From the NCBI GenBank assembly GCA_030789695.1, contig CM061139.1:102222037-102286036 (forward strand): a DNA stretch of 64,000 bases, in the 5' to 3' direction. The position numbers and the translations under genes are program-made. This DNA comes from Scilla litardierei. Its lineage: Eukaryota; Streptophyta; Magnoliopsida; Asparagales; Asparagaceae. Shown piece by piece: positions 58,901 to 64,000 of this stretch. How positions within the stretch are numbered: position 1 is the stretch's first letter; every line of letters begins with the position of its first letter. The notes beneath the pieces were generated by a model. It had not been told where the DNA came from. It saw only the letters and a program-made list of their open reading frames with translations, and did not search any database.

Positions 58901-59715
58901 TGGGAATTCTTCGTTGGTAGAGTCATAAGATGAGCAAGGCGATGACGGCGCATCGTGGTAGACGTCTGTGGAGTCCATCTCCATGGCATCAGGTTCTGTA
59001 GTGCACCTATCAATAGGAATAGAGTATTCAGATGCGCACACATTATCAGGTGTAAAGTTAAGAAGGCTTCTCTGATCGATATCGCCTTGGAGTGGTTCAG
59101 AGTCTACGTACTCCCCATGGTCATAGTCTTCGTAGGTCTCAGTCTGTAGGATGTTGTCACCATAGAAGCGTAGAGTGTCTCCCTCGTACTGTACATAGAC
59201 TCTGTCAGAGATGGGGACGCCATCCAAAGCGCATCCTGGAAGGTGCTCGCAATGAAGACCAAGAGTTCTTAAACAATTGGTTCTTCTGCATGGAATTCTA
59301 TCGGGCCGTTGGTACATACATCAGTCACTACGCTCTCCAGTATACTTAAGAGTTGCGGTTCATCCAACGGTTCAATATGATGAGTCGCTCTCCAATACGC
59401 GTCAACCGGTAGAGTTTCAATAGCACAGAGATGCATCACGTCTCCTTCAAATCTAATATGGATGCCATCCTTAATGGTACCATCATCAGAGACATTGTTC
59501 AGTACATGATTCATAACCATCTGTTGATTCTCATTACCTGCCGCGTAGGTTCCTGCTCCAATGAATCTGACTGCATCTAGCAGCTCTCTCACTGCACATT
59601 TGACCATGGCTTCATCCATGCGTGAGTCTTGAAGGCCATATGCTTGGTATGGAGAGAAGCTAAACCTATCTGAGTCACTGTCAGAATAACTGCTCCAGTA
59701 CACTTGCATCTCCAT
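56000..59715 (-). pseudogene. pol: Element B pol: unknown N-terminal domain, RT, RNase H, integrase
   Basis: The first open part (59715-58880, one frameshift near 59300) is not gag; see separate entry. After a stop at 58880 the same frame continues into the linker and RT (ELKPLPANLKYAFLGE, EPQRQLNPNMK), shifts at a T/A run near 58560, and resumes at 58322-58026 with FMDDFSVYG, the RT catalytic box. RNase H (58025-57249) is readable only in pieces with several stops. Integrase (57248-56361) has its HHCC zinc site, the first Asp (GVDFMS) and second Asp (RDGGSH), but the segment between YHPQTSGQ and [10 protein letters not shown] that normally holds the catalytic Glu is missing. The C-terminal tail reaches about 56000 and contains a 17-C run (56137-56153). 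Nonfunctional. Confidence 0.85.
58880..59715 (-). pseudogene. Unrecognised duplicated domain in place of gag-protease (element B)
   Basis: Begins MEMQVYWSSYSDSDSD 150 bp after the primer site. Two halves resemble each other: residues around DGTIKDGIHIRFEGDVM (about 59450) and, after a frameshift, DGVPISDRVYVQYEGDTLR (about 59200). Both have the pattern DG..I.D...[YF]EGD and a downstream EPL...LL...VC segment. The second half runs in frame, through one stop, into the RT linker. No gag, CCHC or protease motif is present. I do not recognise the domain; it could be captured host sequence or a lineage-specific Athila domain. Confidence 0.55.
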
Positions 59716-59865
59716 TATACCTGATTTCTTATAAAGAATATTGGCTGGAGAGAAGCGTTAGTAACTAAAGCGTAAAAATAAAATAAAAGGATGGAAAGAT
59801 AAGAGATGGTAAGAATTGCTAACAAATTCGTCAATAGAAAAATAACCCAAGTAACACTGTTACCT

Positions 59866-59883
59866 TCCCCGGCAACAGCGCCA
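59866..59883 (-). other. Primer binding site of element B (Athila type)
   Basis: The minus strand reads TGGCGCTGTTGCCGGGGA six bases after the LTR end, one base different from element A's site. Confidence 0.85.
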
Positions 59884-59889
59884 TAAACT

Positions 59890-60365
59890 TGATCGGCCCG
59901 GAATTAACTCTGAAACGATGTCATTTTACCACAAGCGCACTGTATAGTGGCAAGAGGGTATCGAATGCGGGGAAGTGGTGCTATACTACCTATCTACTCT
60001 TAGGTTGGGTTAGACTTGCGAGTTTATTGATGGATATGTATTATGGAGTGTCGCGATGGTGATGGATGCAAAAGTCGTGTCACTCAACGTTGCAAACAAG
60101 GAACTCCATAAAGAAAGGAATAAAAGACTAGGGCTTTAGGACTCACCACTAGGATCGTCAGATGTCGATGTTAGGCTAAGACTCTTACACTGCATTGGCT
60201 TTATTAGGGATTGTCGCATCTAAGATGTGGAATTCATGGCTCTAAGCGTCATGAATCTAACGTATCGCATTAACCCCGCTCTTGCGACAGGCGAACACGA
60301 TCCGTGCATTAATAATCGACAATATTCATGTCACTCTCGTGGTCAGAATGATCCCAACTCACGCC
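59890..60365 (-). mobile_element. 5' LTR of element B, partial
   Basis: Matches 41807-42280 with many differences, including the hairpin at 60232-60256 whose stem is kept by a G-T pair. Similarity stops at ACTCACGCC (60365), where another sequence begins. Confidence 0.85.
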
Positions 60366-60367
60366 CA

Positions 60368-61733
60368 TGTAACGGTCGCATTCCGACCATATGATTTTTC
60401 TGTGTGCACGTGCTTTATCGTGCACGTATTTTATTTTGGCTATTTCTGAGCTCTGGCATATGCGATGCGATATGCCATATGCCGTTGCGATCGTTTTGGG
60501 GTGTTGAATTTTATAGTAATTTTTGGGAACGTCGTTTCACGGCTCGTTTTCTCGCAAAACGACTTTGAACGATAGGGGCGTTTTAGTCATTTGACTCAAA
60601 ACGCCGTTTCCAATTTTACGTAAATTCTGGGTAGGCATTATGCATGATCAGGCTCCATATATCTGTGCGTCTTGTCTCCACGATCGCCCCGGTATTTTCG
60701 GATTATTTTTCTGACGCCCAGATTGCGAGTTATCACCCGGATTAACCTCGACCGTCGATTTTTCCCCAATCAGGTTCAAATTTTGAAATTGTTAGCCAAA
60801 TCTGGCTAAATATCTTATTTAAGCTGTTTTAAATATTTTCTAAGCTGTTTTGCTACTCTCCCCTAGTCTTACCCCAACCTATACACCCTCATACCCCATA
60901 TCTCCCCTCCCTTAACATTAAACCCAGTGTTATATAGCTCTTTACCTATTATTATAATAACCCTAATCTTAACCCTAGCTACAAAACCCTAACCCAAATT
61001 CTTTTCCCAATCCCGCAGTAACTAGGGCTACTTCCCACCTCAGCCGCACGTTTTATCACCTCTCCCAAATATTTCAAAACATCTAGGGTATTTTTGTGCT
61101 CAGCCGCCGCAAGCTTAGACTCTCCGAACGATTTTCCCCCTCTCACATCTCACCCTCTCCCTTCAGCCTCGTCGTCGGCACATCCCGCCGCCGTGACCGC
61201 CGCATCTCCCCTCACAGCCGCGCCTCGCTTCTCCCGCCGCCGCTGCGCTAACCGAGAGAGCCGCCGCGATTCTCAGCCGCCCCCGCGACCCCAACACCTC
61301 GCCTGCGATCCGATCCACGGCGAGGCCCCCACCGTGCTCTGCCACGCCTGCGATCAACAGCCACGTGCCTTCCCTCGCCGATCTGCCGCCACGATCCACC
61401 GCCGCAAACAGCCTTCAGCGCCGCCGCCCCTCTCTTTTGCTCTCCACCCCGCGACAACTCGAAACCCCGTGACTCCGACCTTCCCTCTCTTCATCCCGAC
61501 GGCAGCTCGCCACCCAGCTTACTCCGGTGAGCTCCTCTGTAACGACGGCCCTCGCCTCAAGGGCCACCGACCGCCCTCGCTTTCCTCCGCCGCTGACCCC
61601 GATTCCGGCCGCCATCGCTACCCGCCGATGCAGATCTCTCAGTCGCCTGATCCGCAGCCAGTGTCGCCGCCTTGTCCTCGCCCGCTAACCCGAATCCTGA
61701 CTCGACAACAACTTACCGTTGTTCCCACCGTTG
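60368..61733 (+). other. Sequence upstream of the ALG7 copy
   Basis: AT-rich then, from about 61090, very C-rich (CCGCCG, CTCCCC). Contains telomere-like CCCTAA words at about 60959-60995. The 231-codon frame 61094-61789 is Pro/Ser/Arg-rich, overlaps the ALG7 start in another frame, and is probably the leader of the captured gene or composition only. Confidence 0.5.
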
Positions 61734-62388
61734 ATGGCCACTCGAAACACGCGGCTAATTCTCAGGACGCCTCCCAGATTTCCGGCTAGATTCAATCACG
61801 GGTCCGAAATCCGCTTCGGATCTGGATCCACCGCTCGCATCCTCGAAGCTAGGGTTCATTCTGCCCTTCTCGGCTCTCTTGTTCTCCCTTTCTTTTATCT
61901 GGTCTTCTGGCATTATGAGATTGATGAAGATCTGCGGCGATCAATCTATATCAATGCGACCGTGAGCCTCGCCAGTTTCATCACGACCGTCCGATTGATC
62001 CCCGTGGCAGCGAGATAATTGTTGAGAAGGAACATGTTTGGTTATGACATTAACAAGAACGGGACTTCTCGCGGTTCAATCAAGTGCCTGAATCACTGGT
62101 TATTGTTGTAGGAATCATTTACTTGGTCATCGCCATATTTTTCAGCTTTTCAACTTCACATCAGACTCGAACTGGCTTGTTGAATATTATGCAGCTTTAG
62201 CATCTATCTGCTTCAGGATTCTTCTTGGATTCGTTGATGATGTTCTTGACATCCCATGGCGAGTAAAATTTGGTGTTACCATCGTTTGCTGCCCTTCCCT
62301 TATTGATGGCATATGCTGGGCATACTACAATTATCATACCAAAGCCGCTAGTTCAGTATGTCGGGGTAGCCGTTCTGGATTTAGGTAG
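61734..62388 (+). pseudogene. ALG7: Truncated ALG7/DPAGT1 (UDP-GlcNAc:dolichol-P GlcNAc-1-P transferase) copy
   Basis: From the ATG at 61734 the frame reads MATRNTRLIL, then FFYLVFWHYEIDEDLRRSIY, SFITTVRLIPVAAR. After a stop at 62016-62018 it continues LLRRNMFGYDINKNGT. Further pieces in shifted frames are VPESL, ALASICFRILLGFVDDVLDIPWR (the conserved LGFVDDVLD box) and LPSFAALPLLMAYAGHTTIIIPKPL, ending VLDLGR. These match the first ~165 residues of the plant enzyme that starts dolichol-linked oligosaccharide assembly for N-glycosylation at the ER membrane; the normal protein is over 400 residues. It has several frameshifts and stops. No intron-like interruption is seen, suggesting a processed copy. 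It lies inside LTR-like sequence. Confidence 0.85.
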
Positions 62389-63219
62389 ACTCATCCTCGT
62401 TCGATCACCGGAACACCCCGACGACCTCTTCCAGTTACGCTACTCGCAGTCACACACCGATCATCTGCCACTTCGCTGCGCTACCCGCAGTCGCTACGAT
62501 CCTGAGGCGATCCCGAGACGACCTTTACTACGCTACCTGCAGTCGGGGACACGAGCACCGCCACTGTTTCCAGACCCGACGCCAGATTAAATGCGCGTTC
62601 CTCACACCAGGTTGGTCCCCCTAACTCGTAGCACAACCCACACCGTAACGAAACCGAAAACCTAAACTAAAATTGGACAACTATAACTAAATTTACTTTC
62701 AGTACTTGTAAAACATTGCTCATCGAAGAAAGATCGAAAATCGGACAATTTTTTGTACACATAGGATAGTAGTCGATCTAGGTTGAACGAAACACCAAAG
62801 AAAATGTGACTTTGACGAATAGGGTAGTCCCGACAATCTAGAAACAAACCCTAAATAGGACTTATTGAAAAACGCGATTTGACACCATCGTCGTGACCCT
62901 TTTCAGACGGACTACCGCGGACGCGACGACAGGGCGAGACGCCCCGGACAGACGACACACTCGCCATCACAGGCAAGTGTATCCCACTTGCACTTTCGGC
63001 CGTGCTTAGGCCTTAGTTGGTTAGAACTGATAACTGTGAACAAATAGAACCGGACGTGAAATGATAGCGTCCGGGACGACCCCTGACGGCTCAGACTTGA
63101 CGACGAAGTCTGAGCCTGACAATAACAACTTTTGACATCGTATGGCTATCATGAGTGTGCGTGTGTGTGGACACCCTAGAATAACCCTTCTCGTCTTGTC
63201 ACGTCCCGTCCCGTCTTGC
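62389..63219 (+). other. Non-coding stretch after the ALG7 copy
   Basis: Three degenerate repeats around CTACGCTACCTGCAGTC-like words at about 62435-62545. The rest has no recognisable gene. Confidence 0.5.
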
Positions 63220-63390
63220 ACAGCCTGCGGGCAATAAGGCACTCTCCAAGCTAGAGAGAGTGATCCCTTGTACTGATACACAGCCTGCGGGCAATAGGGC
63301 ACTCTCCAAGCTAGAGAGAGTGATCACTTGTACTGATACACAGCCCAGAGGTCAATAGGGCACTCGCCAAGCTAGAGCGAGTGATCTCTT
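63220..63390 (+). repeat. About 2.7 copies of a ~66-bp tandem repeat
   Basis: Units begin CACAGCCTGCGGGCAATA and include CTCTCCAAGCTAGAGAGAGTGATC, which contains an inverted repeat (CTCTC..GAGAG). The third unit is diverged with compensating change (CTCGCC..GAGCGAG). Confidence 0.85.
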
Positions 63391-64000
63391 GTCGTGTTTG
63401 TCTTGTCTTGTCATATTTGGGGTTGGGATTGGGTTGAGCGTGTGCACGGCAAGAGGGTCCGATCCCCCTCGAACCGTAAGGCATGAACCCTTTCGTGTCT
63501 CACTTGTCTTGTCTTGTCTTGTCTTGTCCCGTCACGTCCCGACTTGTCTTGACACCTGTAGGTTAGTCCCGTACTTGGTAGCACACTCTACGACTACTAC
63601 TTGCTACGCCTTACTTTCCTGCTGTGTTACTTCTTTTTGTTAATCATTTATAACCCCAGCATGCTAATCAACCAGAAAATCGTTGTCTAAAAGTTGATAC
63701 ACTTTCAGTAGAGTCTGACCACTTTTTGTAGACTTTACCTGACGTACAGTTTCCTTCTTTGGTGCTGTACGTCATGTGTTGAGCCAGAGTACGTCGACGA
63801 GGCGGACTTGCCAGCAGACGGGGAGCCGGAGGACGTTGATCCGGAGGACGTACCTGATGAGGACCAGACTTAGAGGTCTCTTCTAATGCGGACGTTCAGA
63901 GGTTACTACTTTTAGCTTTTCTCTTTCAGTAGTTGTTGCCATGCTTAGGCTTCCCTCTTTTTTTAGACCTTGTACTCACTGGATATTAATTCTTTATTTT
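63391..64000 (+). other. End of window: microsatellite and coding-like tract
   Basis: (CTTGT)n around 63502-63552. An acidic open tract at 63788-63873 reads EYVDEADLPADGEPEDVDPEDVP and stops; it resembles short coding-like pieces in some long Gypsy LTRs but no product is assigned. Confidence 0.4.

Larger units (their letters stand above)
41807..60365 (-). mobile_element. Athila-type LTR retrotransposon B (degraded, contains element C)
   Basis: Minus-strand element. 3' LTR in two pieces (41807-42311 and 50271-51617, together 1,852 bp, close to element A's 1,822), internal region 51618-59889, partial 5' LTR 59890-60365. Primer site and ORF2 start are of Athila type. gag-protease is absent. The LTRs differ at many positions and the pol is broken, so B is much older than A. 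The 5' LTR is cut by a different LTR-like sequence at about 60366. Confidence 0.88.
60368..64000 (+). mobile_element. Long LTR-like sequence, possibly of a chromovirus (Tekay-like) element
   Basis: Begins TGTAACGGTCGCATTCC where the B LTR is interrupted and runs past the window end, so neither its other boundary nor a primer site is seen. Features recalling long Gypsy LTRs include a CTTGTC microsatellite, a GGCAAGTGTATCCCACTTGC segment (about 62973) and an acidic coding-like tract at about 63788-63873. It holds the ALG7 copy at 61734-62388. The lineage is a guess from general appearance. Confidence 0.4.

Noticed and set aside
60959..60995. Telomere-like CCCTAA words
   Set aside because: Only a few imperfect units in otherwise ordinary sequence; no tandem telomeric array.
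61094..61789. 231-codon Pro/Ser/Arg-rich frame
   Set aside because: Low-complexity, C-rich sequence overlapping the ALG7 start in another frame; no recognisable domain.

Overview
This window looks like repeat-filled nuclear DNA of a flowering plant, probably a eudicot. It holds LTR retrotransposons of several lineages nested in each other, two broken copies of host genes, and no intact single-copy host gene. The plant assignment rests on Athila-type Gypsy elements (tRNA-Asp-like primer site, Athila ORF2), SIRE/Maximus-type Copia elements (tRNA-Met primer site, gag/pol plus a third ORF), a plant-type ALG7 fragment and a plant EAR-type C2H2 zinc-finger fragment. The species cannot be named from the sequence.

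Layout. 1-1507: end of one Copia-like element, a short LTR, a repeat-bearing leader and a decayed gag (element E). 1508-5889: 5' LTR and internal part of a non-coding LTR element (D, plus strand), cut at its 3' side. 5890-6769: a 60-bp direct repeat and a frameshifted C2H2 zinc-finger gene. 6770-38468: a degraded SIRE-like element (S2, minus strand) carrying two exact nested insertions. One is an 11.8-kb Athila-type element (A, 9673-21487, plus strand, target duplication CCTTT). The other is a nearly complete SIRE-like element (S1, 25963-38424, minus strand, target duplication TGTTC). 38469-41806: a probable LTR of another SIRE-like family, remnants resembling DNA-transposon ends, and a 0.75-kb TG-rich minisatellite. 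41807-60365: an old Athila-type element (B, minus strand) whose 3' LTR is split by a second copy of the non-coding family (C, 42312-50265, target duplication GTATT). 60368-64000: a different long LTR-like sequence that carries a truncated ALG7/DPAGT1 gene copy.

How the parts relate. A has intact gag-protease and ORF2 but no reverse transcriptase, RNase H or integrase. B has decayed RT-RNase H-integrase, an eroded ORF2, and an unrecognised duplicated domain where gag-protease should be. S1 has an intact PR-IN-RT-RH frame, a gag with one stop, and an ORF2 with one amber stop.

Two signals stand out. First, the A LTR contains five hairpins that share one invariant 14-nt loop, TTGCAAGAGATTGG, while their stems differ in sequence yet stay complementary. 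Second, A, B and S1, from two unrelated superfamilies, each carry an array of short palindromic motifs in the same two places: upstream of the TATA-like box in the LTR, and in the spacer upstream of ORF2. In A the ORF2 array is followed 10 bp later by a TATA-like box, suggesting a second promoter dedicated to ORF2. All functional readings of these signals are inference.
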